Below the pieces are notes generated by a model. The model saw only the letters and a list, made by a program, of their open reading frames with translations. It was not told where the DNA came from and did no database searches. The position numbers and the translations under genes are program-made. Source: Rhizobium sp. NXC24 (GTDB taxonomy: Bacteria; Pseudomonadota; Alphaproteobacteria; Rhizobiales; Rhizobiaceae). From it: 64,000 nt of DNA. How positions within the stretch are numbered: the stretch's first letter is position 1; each line of letters begins with the position of its first letter. Location: positions 425,087-489,086 of the forward strand of contig NZ_CP024313.1 of assembly GCF_002944315.1 (NCBI RefSeq), written 5' to 3'. This document shows positions 1 through 8,867 of the stretch, in pieces.

Positions 1-1
1 G

Positions 2-283
2 CAGCATGGTTCCGCCCCGGACATCCAGGGTCAGAATATTGCCAACCCGACGTCGCTCATTCTTTCCACAGCAATGATGCTCAGCTGGCTCGGCGAACAG
101 CGGAAGCTTCCGCATTTCGAAGCTGCAGGCGCGGAGATCGAGCGTGCCGTGGATGAAGTTCTCGCTGATCCGGCCAAGCGCACCCGCGATCTCGGCGGCA
201 ACACGAACACCGACACGTTCGGCAGGTTCGTCGCGCAGGCGGTGAACAACGGAGGTTCCGCCAAGAAGGTCGCCAACGCTTAG
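2..283 (+). CDS. Isocitrate/isopropylmalate/tartrate dehydrogenase family protein (3' part only)
   Basis: Only the last 93 codons lie in the window; the gene begins to the left. The visible part carries the family's C-terminal signature: [20 protein letters not shown], then AMMLSWLG, then a helix and the closing [13 protein letters not shown]. The HGSAPDI..NIANPT block contributes to cofactor and substrate binding in NAD(P)-dependent beta-decarboxylating dehydrogenases such as 3-isopropylmalate, D-malate and tartrate dehydrogenase. It sits 120 bases upstream of an ABC importer on the same strand, so it probably opens the sugar-acid operon and oxidises a hydroxy acid. The exact substrate cannot be read from this fragment. 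Confidence 0.85.
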   Translation, partial: QHGSAPDIQGQNIANPTSLILSTAMMLSWLGEQRKLPHFEAAGAEIERAVDEVLADPAKRTRDLGGNTNTDTFGRFVAQAVNNGGSAKKVANA

Positions 284-402
284 CAGCAATTGGCTTTCTG
301 GCCTCTGGCTGGCCAGTTTGGATTTCCCGGGGACGCACGGTGCGCCCTCGGGTTCGCCCGCCCGGAGGAGATTGCTCGGGCGCATCTTTGGGAGAAGAAC
401 AA

Positions 403-1500
403 ATGAACTCTTTTATCGGCCCGAAAGGGCTCGCGACGGCTGCCGTGCTGTCCCTCCTCACTTCCGCAGCTTTCGCCCAGGAGGTCCCCGCCGGGTACCC
501 GGCCGATTACAGCGCCATCATCGAAGCTGCCAAGAAGGAAGGCACCGTTTCAGTCTACACCTCGACCGACTCTGAACAGTCGCAGAAGCTTCAGGACGCA
601 TTTACGAAAAAGTATGGCATCAAGATCGCTTACAACGACCTTGGTACCAACGGTGCATATAACCAGGTCATTTCAGAAGCTGCAGCAGGTCAAACCACGG
701 CAGACGTGGTGTGGAGTTCCGCAATGGACCTGCAGATGACGCTCGTACAGGACGGCTACGCCGACGAGTACGCTTCCCCTGAAGCTGGCAAGCTCCCGAG
801 CTGGGCAAACTACAAGAACGTGCTTTACGCAACGACGGTCGAGCCAATCGGCGTGATCTTCAACACCAAGGCACTGACGGAAGACAAGCTTCCGAAGACC
901 TACGCCGATATGATCACCTTCCTGAAGGACAACAAGTCCACACTTCAGGGCAAAGTTGCCACCTTCGATCCGGAAAAGAGCGGCTCGGGCTTCCTGCATC
1001 ATTCTAACGATGCGCGCAACCGCAAGGACTTTTGGGACCTCGCCAAGGCAATGGGCGATGATGGTGCCAAGATCTACTCCAGCTCGGGCGGCATGAAGGA
1101 AACCGTGGTTTCCGGCGAGAACGTCATCGCGATCAACATCATCGGTTCCTATGCCCTTAAGTGGGCCAAGGAAAGCCCGAACCTCGGTGTTCACTTCGCC
1201 ACCGATTACACGCCAGCCTTCTCCCGCCTTATCATGAAGACGAAGGAAGCTCCGCATCCGAATGCCGCGAAGCTCTTCATTGACTTCATGCTGTCCGCCG
1301 AAGGCCAGGCTCTCCTTTCTGAAAGCGGCCTGCCGTCGGTCCGCGAGGATGTCACTGCCGGTCTGAACATCAAGACCCTGAACGAGCGTGTCGGCGGTGG
1401 TTTGAAGCCAATCGCTGTGGACGAAGGCGTTCTTGAATACATGGATCAAATGAAGCGCGTCCAGTTTCTTAACGACTGGAAGGCCGCGCTCGGTCGCTAA
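403..1500 (+). CDS. ABC transporter substrate-binding protein, iron(III)/AfuA-type family
   Basis: 365-residue periplasmic binding protein. The ATG at 403 follows a GGAGAAG ribosome site and opens a clear signal peptide (hydrophobic VLSLLTSAAFA, cleavage near AFA-QE); longer in-frame starts upstream would disrupt that signal. The mature part has the family pattern AKKEGTVSVYTSTD near the N-terminus and ADVVWSSAMD in the ligand hinge. The family was named for ferric iron binding, but many members bind organic anions or phosphorylated compounds. Followed directly by its permease and ATPase genes and then by sugar-acid catabolic genes, so I infer a sugar acid or its lactone as ligand. Family certain, ligand inferred. 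Confidence 0.9.
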   Translation: MNSFIGPKGLATAAVLSLLTSAAFAQEVPAGYPADYSAIIEAAKKEGTVSVYTSTDSEQSQKLQDAFTKKYGIKIAYNDLGTNGAYNQVISEAAAGQTTADVVWSSAMDLQMTLVQDGYADEYASPEAGKLPSWANYKNVLYATTVEPIGVIFNTKALTEDKLPKTYADMITFLKDNKSTLQGKVATFDPEKSGSGFLHHSNDARNRKDFWDLAKAMGDDGAKIYSSSGGMKETVVSGENVIAINIIGSYALKWAKESPNLGVHFATDYTPAFSRLIMKTKEAPHPNAAKLFIDFMLSAEGQALLSESGLPSVREDVTAGLNIKTLNERVGGGLKPIAVDEGVLEYMDQMKRVQFLNDWKAALGR

Positions 1501-1508
1501 TGCCCATC

Positions 1509-1534
1509 GGCTGCGGCGCGCTCGCGCCGCAGCC
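1509..1534 (+). promoter_or_regulatory. GC-rich stem-loop between binding-protein and permease genes
   Basis: A perfect inverted repeat, GGCTGCGGCG at 1509-1518 and CGCCGCAGCC at 1525-1534, lies 8 bases after the stop of the binding-protein gene and 24 bases before the permease start. There is no T run, so it is more likely an mRNA 3'-end stabiliser or partial attenuator that keeps the binding protein in excess, as is common in ABC operons. Confidence 0.6.
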
Positions 1535-1558
1535 TCTCAGACCAGTTGAGAGGCAACA

Positions 1559-3325
1559 ATGTCTACACACGCACAGGCTCCGAGCGCACTTGCGGCCACC
1601 ACAAAGTCAGCGCCAGCCGAGAAGAAATATCCGCCGAAAATGCCACGGGTGGGGAATGCTAACGCTTACCGCGTTGTCGTAATCACTCTCCTTGCCGTTG
1701 CCGTTCTCGCCCCTGTCGGCCTGATCGTGTATCAGAGCTTCCTCAGTGCACCGTTCTTCAGCGCTCGCGCCCGCTTTGGCTTCGATGCCTATCGCTATGT
1801 TTTCACGGACAAAGCCTTTTACCGGGCTCTGGGCACTACCGCCGTATTTTCGTTCGGCCTGGTCGCCATCGCCGTTCCTCTCGGCGGGGTGCTGGCTTTC
1901 CTGATCACTCGAACGGACATTCGTTTCAAGCGCATACTTGAGATTCTGGTGCTCGTGCCAATGTTCATTTCGTCTATCGTTCTGGCGTTCGGCTACACCG
2001 TTTCGGTCGGTCCCGCAGGCTTTGTCTCGATCTTCATTCGTGATCTGATCGGCTTCGTCCCGTGGAATATCTACAGCCTCTCGGGGATGATCCTAATCGC
2101 GGGGCTCAGCCACGTTCCGAACGTCTATCTTTACGTATCGGCCGCAATGCGCAATTTGCCGTCGGACCTCGAAGAAGCCGCTCGCACGACTGGTGCATCG
2201 GTATGGCGCGTGTCCCGGGACGTAACTCTGCCAATGGTACTTCCGTCGCTGATCTTCGCGGTTGCCCTGAATATCCTGCTCGGCTTTGAGACCTTTGGCA
2301 TTCCGCTCGTCCTGGGTGATCCGAACGGCATCATGGTCCTGACGACCTACATATACAAGCTCACCACCTTGTTCGGCACTCCGACCTACCAGCTGATGGC
2401 GGTTGTCGCCGTCGTCCTGGTGCTCATCACGCTGCCGCTCGTTGCGATCCAGCGCCGACTGCTGCGCAACGCCCGGCGTTATGCCGCTCTTGGTGGTAAG
2501 GGTGCCCGCGTTGCCACCCTTAAGCTCGGCACCAGTGGACAGGCCATCGCACTTGCCATCATCGGGCTGTGGCTGTTCATTTCGGTCGTCCTGCCTATCG
2601 GTGGGATCGTCGTCCGTGCGTTCGTCGATGCATGGGGCGAGGGCGTTAACCTTTTTGACCAGTTCACGCTGGCAAACTTCGCCCACTTGATGGACGTTCC
2701 GGCGCTTAAGAACGGCATCGTTAACACGATCCTTCTTTCGGTCGTCGGCGGCGCTCTTGCGGTGTTCATCTACCTGCTCGTTGGACTGGCTGGTCACCGC
2801 AACTGGGGCATGTCGAACACGGTTCTGGATTACATCGTCCTCCTGCCGCGAGCACTTCCAGGTCTCGTCGTCGGCCTGGCATTCTTCTGGGTCTTTCTGT
2901 TCGTGCCATTCCTGACGCCGCTGCGTCCGACCCTCGTCAGCTTGTTCGTCGCCTACGTTGTCGTTGGCTTGTCCTATGGACTGCGTCTCCTTCAAGGCAC
3001 GCTGCTGCAGGTCGCTCCTGAACTCGAAGAATCCGCTCGCACGACGGGTGCGACGATTGGCCGGACGTGGAAAGACGTCGTAATCCCCATCGTTCGTCCC
3101 GGCCTTGCAGGCGCGTGGGCTCTCATCATGATCATCTTCCTGCGTGAGTACGCGACAGGTGTTTATCTCATGGGCGCTGGCACCGAAGTCATCGGTTCGC
3201 TCATGGTTTCGCTGCTGCAGACCGGCGCGATGAATACCATTGCCGCACTTTCTCTCATCAGCATCGTCCTGACAGGTGCGGGCCTTGCCCTTGCCCTGCG
3301 ACTTGGAGCAAAAATCCATGACTGA
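1559..3325 (+). CDS. ABC transporter permease, fused two-domain iron-type (FbpB-like)
   Basis: 588 residues with two homologous halves, each with about six membrane helices and each carrying an EAA loop: DLEEAARTTGASVWRVSRDV near residue 200 and ELEESARTTGATIGRTWKDV near residue 485. Fusion of the two permease domains in one chain is typical of the Fbp/Afu iron-type importers. About 40 residues of charged cytoplasmic tail precede the first helix. The stop overlaps the start of the ATPase gene by 8 bases, showing translational coupling. It forms the membrane channel with the products on either side. Confidence 0.92.
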   Translation: MSTHAQAPSALAATTKSAPAEKKYPPKMPRVGNANAYRVVVITLLAVAVLAPVGLIVYQSFLSAPFFSARARFGFDAYRYVFTDKAFYRALGTTAVFSFGLVAIAVPLGGVLAFLITRTDIRFKRILEILVLVPMFISSIVLAFGYTVSVGPAGFVSIFIRDLIGFVPWNIYSLSGMILIAGLSHVPNVYLYVSAAMRNLPSDLEEAARTTGASVWRVSRDVTLPMVLPSLIFAVALNILLGFETFGIPLVLGDPNGIMVLTTYIYKLTTLFGTPTYQLMAVVAVVLVLITLPLVAIQRRLLRNARRYAALGGKGARVATLKLGTSGQAIALAIIGLWLFISVVLPIGGIVVRAFVDAWGEGVNLFDQFTLANFAHLMDVPALKNGIVNTILLSVVGGALAVFIYLLVGLAGHRNWGMSNTVLDYIVLLPRALPGLVVGLAFFWVFLFVPFLTPLRPTLVSLFVAYVVVGLSYGLRLLQGTLLQVAPELEESARTTGATIGRTWKDVVIPIVRPGLAGAWALIMIIFLREYATGVYLMGAGTEVIGSLMVSLLQTGAMNTIAALSLISIVLTGAGLALALRLGAKIHD

Positions 3326-4394
3326 ACTCGTTGTAAACAATGTCCAGAAATGGCTGGGCGGCCTGCAAATCCTCAAGGGTGCATCCTTTACCGCGGAGCG
3401 TGGAAGCATCGTTGCGCTCCTTGGAGCCTCTGGCAGTGGGAAAACCACCCTGCTTCGCTGCATCGCTGGTCTCGAACAGCCCGAGATCGGGACAATCGTA
3501 ATTGGCGGGAAGACTGTACTCGATGGCGAAAAGAAGCTAATTTTGCCGCCTGAACAGCGCAACATCGGCCTTGTGTTCCAGTCTTACGCGCTCTGGCCAC
3601 ACCGCACCGTCAAGGAAAACGTCGGTTATGGTCTGAAACTGCGCGGCATCAATCCGACCGAGATCGGCATCAGAGTTCAAGCGATCCTTGAGCGCCTCGG
3701 TCTCGGCCATCTCGCGGACCGGTATCCGTCGCAGTTGTCCGGCGGTCAGCAGCAGCGCGTCGCGATCTGCCGCGCCCTGGTCTACGAACCGCGCGTTCTT
3801 TTGCTTGACGAACCGCTGTCCAATCTGGACGCCAAGCTGCGCGAAGAGGCTCGCTACTGGATTCGTAAGCTGATCCTCGATCTGGAAATCTGTGCAATCC
3901 TGGTTACGCATGACCAAAGCGAAGCCTTGGCTGCGGCCGACAACATTCTCCTGCTGCAGGACGGCCGTATCGTTCAGCAAGGCGGTCCGCAGGAGATTTA
4001 CTCCAACCCGAACAGCTTCTATTCGGCGGACTTCCTGGGCGCTAACAACATCGTCAAAGGCAAGGTTCATACCGTCGATGGCAAGGCTGCCGTGATCGGC
4101 GGTGACGGCTGGACGCTCAATGGAACGGTTCGCGAAATGTCAGGCCTTGGAGCGGCGCAGGATGCGCGAGCTGTCATTCGTGTCGAACAGATCAAGGTTG
4201 CCGATGCTCCTTTAAACGATGGTATCGAGATGGACCTTGATGACAGCATCTACCTTGGTGATCGTTGGGAATACCGGCTGCGGCGCGGTGATTTCGTGGC
4301 GAAGGCGCATGGAACGAAACGGATGCCAACTGGAAAGGTGTGGGCCCAAATCCCGCCTGAAAGTGTCTGGCTGTTCTCCGGCGCGCAAAAGTAG
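3318..4394 (+). CDS. ABC transporter ATP-binding protein (FbpC/PotA-like)
   Basis: 358 residues. The ATG at 3318 overlaps the permease stop. Walker A GASGSGKTT, Q-loop region VFQSYALWPH, signature LSGGQQQR, Walker B VLLLDEP and the H-loop VTHDQ all appear in order in the first 220 residues. The remaining 130 residues form a TOBE-type regulatory domain. It energises the importer encoded by the two genes upstream. A GGGCGGCCGC repeat with the potential to pair lies just after the stop (about 4407-4430) and may end or dampen transcription before the enzyme genes. Confidence 0.93.
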   Translation: MTELVVNNVQKWLGGLQILKGASFTAERGSIVALLGASGSGKTTLLRCIAGLEQPEIGTIVIGGKTVLDGEKKLILPPEQRNIGLVFQSYALWPHRTVKENVGYGLKLRGINPTEIGIRVQAILERLGLGHLADRYPSQLSGGQQQRVAICRALVYEPRVLLLDEPLSNLDAKLREEARYWIRKLILDLEICAILVTHDQSEALAAADNILLLQDGRIVQQGGPQEIYSNPNSFYSADFLGANNIVKGKVHTVDGKAAVIGGDGWTLNGTVREMSGLGAAQDARAVIRVEQIKVADAPLNDGIEMDLDDSIYLGDRWEYRLRRGDFVAKAHGTKRMPTGKVWAQIPPESVWLFSGAQK

Positions 4395-4461
4395 GCCACC
4401 TCGGGCGGCCGCCCTCCTCCCGGGCGGCCGCTGACTTCATAGTTCAGATCAGAGGTCAAAA

Positions 4462-5118
4462 ATGTCCGCCCCCCGTATTGCCCTGATCCACGCGACGCCC
4501 GTCGCGATGGAGCCGATCAAGGCCTCCTTTGCCTCCGCCTGGCCGGAAGCGGAAACTGTCAATCTTCTTGAAGATAGCCTTTCACCGGATCGAGCCAAGA
4601 CTGATGAAATCACGCCGGAGTTGGCGGAACGGATATTCAGTCTCGCAGAATATGCCTTGAAAGCGAAATGCGATGCTGTCCTCTTTACCTGTTCAGCTTT
4701 CGGTACCGCAGTTGAGGCGGCCGCCGCCAAGCTTCCCATTCCGGTTCTGAAGCCCAACCAAGCAATGTTTGAAGCAGCTATCAACCAAGGCGGTCGAACG
4801 GCGATGCTCTACACGTTTCCTCCAGCTCGCGAGGGCATGGAGGAGGAATTTCACGAAGAGGCAAAGCGGCTGAACCCTGAGGCAAGTATTCAAAGTTTTC
4901 TTGTCGAGGGGGCAATCGAGGCTGTGAGAAGCGGCGATGCCGAGACCCACAACCGTCTTGTGAAGGAAGCAGCCGCGTCTCTCCGTGACTTCGACGCAAT
5001 CATGCTTGCGCACTTTTCAACCGCTCGCGCTCTTTCGCCAGTCCGCGAAGTCACCTCTATCCCAGTTTTCAGCAGCCCAGACGCTGCGGTCGTGAAGTTG
5101 AAGAAGTTGCTCCGGTAG
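4462..5118 (+). CDS. Aspartate/glutamate racemase superfamily protein
   Basis: 218 residues, preceded by AGAGGTC at proper spacing. The fold is recognisable from the N-terminal RIALIHATPVAM strand-loop, the first catalytic-cysteine motif DAVLFTCSAFGTAVE near residue 78, and the paired second-half motif AIMLAHFSTARA near residue 175. In classical racemases both motifs carry a cysteine; here the second position is not cysteine. This suggests a one-cysteine member (decarboxylase- or isomerase-like) rather than a true two-base racemase. Its place between the importer and the lactonase points to a role in sugar-acid or hydroxy-acid catabolism. Exact reaction unknown. Confidence 0.8.
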   Translation: MSAPRIALIHATPVAMEPIKASFASAWPEAETVNLLEDSLSPDRAKTDEITPELAERIFSLAEYALKAKCDAVLFTCSAFGTAVEAAAAKLPIPVLKPNQAMFEAAINQGGRTAMLYTFPPAREGMEEEFHEEAKRLNPEASIQSFLVEGAIEAVRSGDAETHNRLVKEAAASLRDFDAIMLAHFSTARALSPVREVTSIPVFSSPDAAVVKLKKLLR

Positions 5119-5154
5119 GGCAACGCGAGCGGAAAAATAGGAGGAGTAACGCAT

Positions 5155-6087
5155 ATGCAATTGACGAGACGGGATTTCATGGTGGGCGCCCTTGGAGCTG
5201 CTGCCGTTGCTTGTTCAACGGCTGCAAATAGCGCCGACACGATTCCTTATTCATCCGGGGACAACAATCCGAAGTTCAAAGCGCCTGCTCATACATGCGA
5301 CGCCCATTTCCATATCTATGACAATCGTTTTCCGGCTGCGCCAAACGCAAGCCTGATACCGCCGAATGCCCTTATTGCAGATTATGAAAAGCTCCGCTCT
5401 CGATTGGGATTCGAGCGCAGCGTGATTGTGCAGCCGTCGACATACGGGACCGACAACTCCTGCCTGCTGGAATCCCTTAAAATTCTGGGATCGCGTGGCC
5501 GAGGGATTGCCGTCGTCGATACATCGGTAACCGATGAGCAGCTCAAGGAATTGAACGCCGCTGGGATACGGGGCATCCGTTTCAATCTAGGAAGGGCTGG
5601 TGCAACGACGGTCGAGATGATCGAGCCGCTGTCCAAGCGGGTTGCCGACCTCGGCTGGCATATCCAGGTTCACATGTCCGGCAACGACATAGCCAAGAAT
5701 GCCGATCTGTTCGCACGTCTTCCCTTGACCGTCGTCTTTGATCACCTTGGGCGAATTCCCCAGCCCGATGGCATCAAGCACCCGGCATTTGCCGTGATCA
5801 GCGCTCTGCTCGAACAGGGAAAGGCCTACACGAAGCTATCAAGCATCTACCAAGACACGGTTGTCGGGCCACCGACATACGAAGACATGGGAGCGGTCGC
5901 ACGGGCTTACCTTAAGATTGCGCCCGAGCGGGTGCTGTGGGGGTCCGATTGGCCCCATCCTTCTCCTGGAAAATTCGGCAAGCCCAACGATGCGACGCTG
6001 ATGGATCTTTGCGCGGAGTGGGCGGGCGATGACGGGACCCGCCAGAAGATTTTTGCTGATAATGCGGCCACGCTTTACGGCTTTTGA
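5155..6087 (+). CDS. Tat-exported amidohydrolase, lactonase-like (PDC lactonase / galactarolactone isomerase group)
   Basis: 310 residues, ATG after a strong AGGAGGAG site. The N-terminus has a twin-arginine signal, LTRRDFMVGALGAAAVA, ending near ANSA. The body is a metal-poor amidohydrolase barrel: CDAHFHIYD (HxH motif), VIVQPSTYG, GIRGIRFNL, HIQVHMSG, FDHLGRIPQPDG and a final WGSDWPHP with the catalytic aspartate. This arrangement matches the 2-pyrone-4,6-dicarboxylate lactonase and D-galactarolactone isomerase branch, so hydrolysis or isomerisation of a sugar-acid lactone is the likely reaction. Export suggests it acts in the periplasm, before uptake. The substrate is inferred. Confidence 0.85.
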   Translation: MQLTRRDFMVGALGAAAVACSTAANSADTIPYSSGDNNPKFKAPAHTCDAHFHIYDNRFPAAPNASLIPPNALIADYEKLRSRLGFERSVIVQPSTYGTDNSCLLESLKILGSRGRGIAVVDTSVTDEQLKELNAAGIRGIRFNLGRAGATTVEMIEPLSKRVADLGWHIQVHMSGNDIAKNADLFARLPLTVVFDHLGRIPQPDGIKHPAFAVISALLEQGKAYTKLSSIYQDTVVGPPTYEDMGAVARAYLKIAPERVLWGSDWPHPSPGKFGKPNDATLMDLCAEWAGDDGTRQKIFADNAATLYGF

Positions 6088-6110
6088 AGATCGCGGGAAG
6101 GAAGTGCACA

Positions 6111-7379
6111 ATGTTACTCGGGGTAATCGCAGACGACTTCACGGGCGCAAGCGACATAGCAAATACTATCGCCAAAGGCTTGCCTTCCCACGGAGGTCTA
6201 AGAACGGCGCAATTCCTGGGGGTACCTTCAGCAGCTGCTCCGCAAGAGGTCGAAGCTGGCGTTGTAGCCTTGAAGAGCAGGTCCATTCCGGTAGCTAACG
6301 CCGTCCAACAATCGCTTGCCGCCTTAAACTGGCTGCTTGCACAGGGATGTCAGCAGATCGTGTTCAAATACTGCTCGACATTCGATTCAACGAAAGAGGG
6401 CAACATTGGTCCGGTTGGTGAAGCACTCGCGGAGGCGCTAGGCGCTAGAGGTGTCGTCGTTTGCCCTGCATTCCCCGGAGCGGGTCGTACCGTCTACATG
6501 GGACATCTGTTTGTCAATGACCGTCCGCTCAATGAGTCTGGCATGCAAAACCACCCGCTGACTCCAATGACGGATTCCGACATTCGGCGTTGGCTCGGCT
6601 ATCAGACGAAGACCCCGGTTGGTCTGGTGCCTACCCCAGTGGTCAGGCAAGGCGAAGCTGCGATAAAAGAAGCGCTCGCTAACGCTGAAGGCACCATGGT
6701 CATCGTCGACGCCACATCGGACGACGAGTTGGCGATCATCGGCGCCGCAATTGCCGACCATAAGTTGGTGACCGGAGGCTCCGGCATCGCAATCGGCCTG
6801 CCCGCCAACTTCATTCGACGCGGATTGGCGAAAGGATCCCACGGCAACTCCATCGGTACGACGGGGCCGGAAGCCATTCTTGCCGGAAGCTGCTCTGGCG
6901 CGACCCGGGGCCAGATTGACCTTCATAAGGCGAGCCATCCGACGCTGCCTATTGATGTAGACAAGGTCATGAGCGGTGAGACGACTGCCGACGATATCGT
7001 CAAGTTCATCCAGGCAAATCACGGAAAAGCACCACTTGCCTACTCTTCCGGAACTCCTGAAGACGTTCGCCGGATGCAGGATAAGTACGGCCGCGATGAA
7101 GTCGCACATAAGCTTGACGGGTTATTCGCCGAGACTGCGCAGAAACTCGTGGCTGCTGGTGTAACCAGATTGGTGGTCGCAGGCGGCGAGACCTCGGGAG
7201 CCGTAGTCTCCGCCCTTGATCTTGGTGCGCTCACCATCGGCCAGGAAATTGACCCTGGCGTACCAGTCCTCTTGTCGCTCGGTGACAAGCCGATAGCTCT
7301 CGCGCTGAAGTCTGGAAACTTCGGTGCGCAGGATTTCTTCACGAAAGCATTGAACAGGCTGACATCACATGAGCAATGA
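6111..7379 (+). CDS. otnK: 3-oxo-tetronate kinase OtnK (four-carbon acid sugar kinase)
   Basis: 422 residues. I chose the ATG at 6111 because it follows GGAAGGAAG and gives the standard family start MLLGVIADDFTGASDIANT. The N-terminal domain has the substrate-binding DDFTGASD motif and FKYCSTFDST; the C-terminal nucleotide-binding domain shows GSCSGATRGQ and VVAGGETSGAVV. These define the DUF1537 kinases that phosphorylate 3-oxo-tetronate (2-dehydro-tetronate in some relatives) at C4. It overlaps the aldolase-family gene by 11 bases, the standard otnK-otnC pairing. Confidence in family is high; stereochemistry (erythronate or threonate) cannot be read. Confidence 0.92.
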   Translation: MLLGVIADDFTGASDIANTIAKGLPSHGGLRTAQFLGVPSAAAPQEVEAGVVALKSRSIPVANAVQQSLAALNWLLAQGCQQIVFKYCSTFDSTKEGNIGPVGEALAEALGARGVVVCPAFPGAGRTVYMGHLFVNDRPLNESGMQNHPLTPMTDSDIRRWLGYQTKTPVGLVPTPVVRQGEAAIKEALANAEGTMVIVDATSDDELAIIGAAIADHKLVTGGSGIAIGLPANFIRRGLAKGSHGNSIGTTGPEAILAGSCSGATRGQIDLHKASHPTLPIDVDKVMSGETTADDIVKFIQANHGKAPLAYSSGTPEDVRRMQDKYGRDEVAHKLDGLFAETAQKLVAAGVTRLVVAGGETSGAVVSALDLGALTIGQEIDPGVPVLLSLGDKPIALALKSGNFGAQDFFTKALNRLTSHEQ

Positions 7380-8007
7380 ATCGACGGTTCGCGAGGAAAT
7401 CGTGCGCCTGTCACGGTCGCTTTTCGAACGAGGGTACTCAGTCGGTACAGCGGGAAACATCAGTGCCGCCGTCGATGACGGCATCCTCATGACACCAACG
7501 AATTCATCATTGGGTTTTCTTGATCCCGCTCGGATCAGCAAGCTTAGCCGAGATGGTCGGCATCTTTCCGGGGATAAGCCTTCCAAGGAAATATTCCTCC
7601 ATCACGCATTCTATGAGACACGACCGCAGACCGGGGCCGTTGTGCATCTGCATTCGACCTTCGCGACCGCTCTCTCATGCCTGACAGATATCGATCCGGA
7701 CGACTGCATTCCTCCGGTGACCCCTTACGTGGTGATGCGGGTTGGCCAGGTGAAACTCGTTCGTTATGTGCGACCGGGGGACGAGAAGGCCGGTGATCTG
7801 ATCCGTGAACTAAAAGGACGTTATGCGGCAGTCTTATTGGCAAACCATGGACCCGTGGTGACCGGCAAGGATATCGGATCAGCTGTCTATGCGGCAGAAG
7901 AACTTGAGGAGACGTCAAAGCTTCTCGTGCTCCTACGTGGCGCACCAACGCGGATGCTGACCGAAGAAAACGTGGCCGAGTTGAGAGCTGTATTCGGCGC
8001 ATACTGA
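7369..8007 (+). CDS. otnC: 3-oxo-tetronate 4-phosphate decarboxylase OtnC (class II aldolase family)
   Basis: 212 residues, start overlapping otnK. Class II aldolase/adducin fold: GYSVGTAGNISAAVDDGILMTPTNSSLG near the N-terminus, zinc ligands in VVHLHSTFATALSC (HxH) and a later histidine in LLANHGPVVTG. Partner of OtnK: the phosphorylated 3-oxo acid loses carbon dioxide to give dihydroxyacetone phosphate. The next gene encodes triose-phosphate isomerase, the enzyme that uses that product, which supports the assignment. Confidence 0.9.
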   Translation: MSNESTVREEIVRLSRSLFERGYSVGTAGNISAAVDDGILMTPTNSSLGFLDPARISKLSRDGRHLSGDKPSKEIFLHHAFYETRPQTGAVVHLHSTFATALSCLTDIDPDDCIPPVTPYVVMRVGQVKLVRYVRPGDEKAGDLIRELKGRYAAVLLANHGPVVTGKDIGSAVYAAEELEETSKLLVLLRGAPTRMLTEENVAELRAVFGAY

Positions 8008-8040
8008 GAAAAGTCAGCAACTTGTACGACAGGAGAAGCG

Positions 8041-8808
8041 ATGACCGGTCCCTATCTCATCGCAGGCAATTGGAAAATGAATGGCCTGAACAGCTCCTTG
8101 GCTGTTCTTGAAGAGACAGCCCGCTCTTGTGAGCGCATGGACGGTGACGTCGAAGTCGTCATGTTTTTGCCTGCAACGCTGCTGGCAGTCTCATCGATTG
8201 TGATCAAGGACACGAAACTGCAGTTGGGCGGCCAGGACTGTAGCTCTGAAAGATCGGGAGCGTTCACCGGCGAGATATCTGCCGAAATGTTGAAAGACGC
8301 GGGAGCAAGATTCGTCATGATTGGCCACTCGGAGCGCCGTCTGCGTCACGCTGAGGGTGACGATCTGGTTCGCCAAAAGGCGATTCAGGCGATAGAGGTC
8401 GGTCTCACGGCCCTCATCTGCATCGGCGAAAGCGGTCAGGAAAAGGCAGAAGGCAAAACCCTCGCGGTTCTGTCTAGCCAACTGACCTATTCCGTTCCGC
8501 GCGTTTCCTCTATCGACCAGATCGTTATCGCCTATGAACCGACGTGGGTTACCGGAACCTGTGTCACTCCGACCCTGGATGAAATCGCTCACGTGCACCG
8601 GCATATCCGGTCAGAGCTTCTGGCGCATTGGGGCGACAGTGGCCAGCAAATTCGTATCCTTTATGGAGGGTCAGTCCAGCCATCGAATGCAGCGGAGATT
8701 CTAGCAATCGCTGAAGTGGGCGGACTGCTGGTAGGTGGCGCAAGCCTCGATGCAAAACAGTTCTCAGCTATATGCGAGCACGGTCGGTCTGTAAGAGCCG
8801 CAGCATGA
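8041..8808 (+). CDS. Triose-phosphate isomerase, plasmid paralogue
   Basis: 255 residues with the full set of catalytic residues: Lys12 in GNWKMN, His near 96 in IGHSERR and Glu near 166 in AYEPTW, then the phosphate-binding ILYGGSV and GLLVGGASL near the C-terminus. An AGGAGAAG site precedes the ATG. It converts dihydroxyacetone phosphate from OtnC to glyceraldehyde-3-phosphate. Rhizobial erythritol clusters also carry such extra isomerases, so the gene is probably dedicated to this pathway rather than the housekeeping tpiA. Its ATG-proximal neighbours are tightly packed, so it belongs to the same operon. Confidence 0.9.
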   Translation: MTGPYLIAGNWKMNGLNSSLAVLEETARSCERMDGDVEVVMFLPATLLAVSSIVIKDTKLQLGGQDCSSERSGAFTGEISAEMLKDAGARFVMIGHSERRLRHAEGDDLVRQKAIQAIEVGLTALICIGESGQEKAEGKTLAVLSSQLTYSVPRVSSIDQIVIAYEPTWVTGTCVTPTLDEIAHVHRHIRSELLAHWGDSGQQIRILYGGSVQPSNAAEILAIAEVGGLLVGGASLDAKQFSAICEHGRSVRAAA

Positions 8809-8867
8809 CCAGGGACATCACCTCGCAGTCTCATGTCTTACAGTCAAGCAAGCCCAGGGAGGCAAAC

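Noticed and set aside
2093..3565. - strand frame of 490 codons over the permease
   Set aside because: Shadow of the permease and ATPase genes, composition very rich in Asp, Arg and Gln.
403..4394. Reading the ABC importer as a ferric iron uptake system
   Set aside because: Family similarity exists, but it is in one operon with sugar-acid enzymes and no iron-related gene or Fur-like site was seen.
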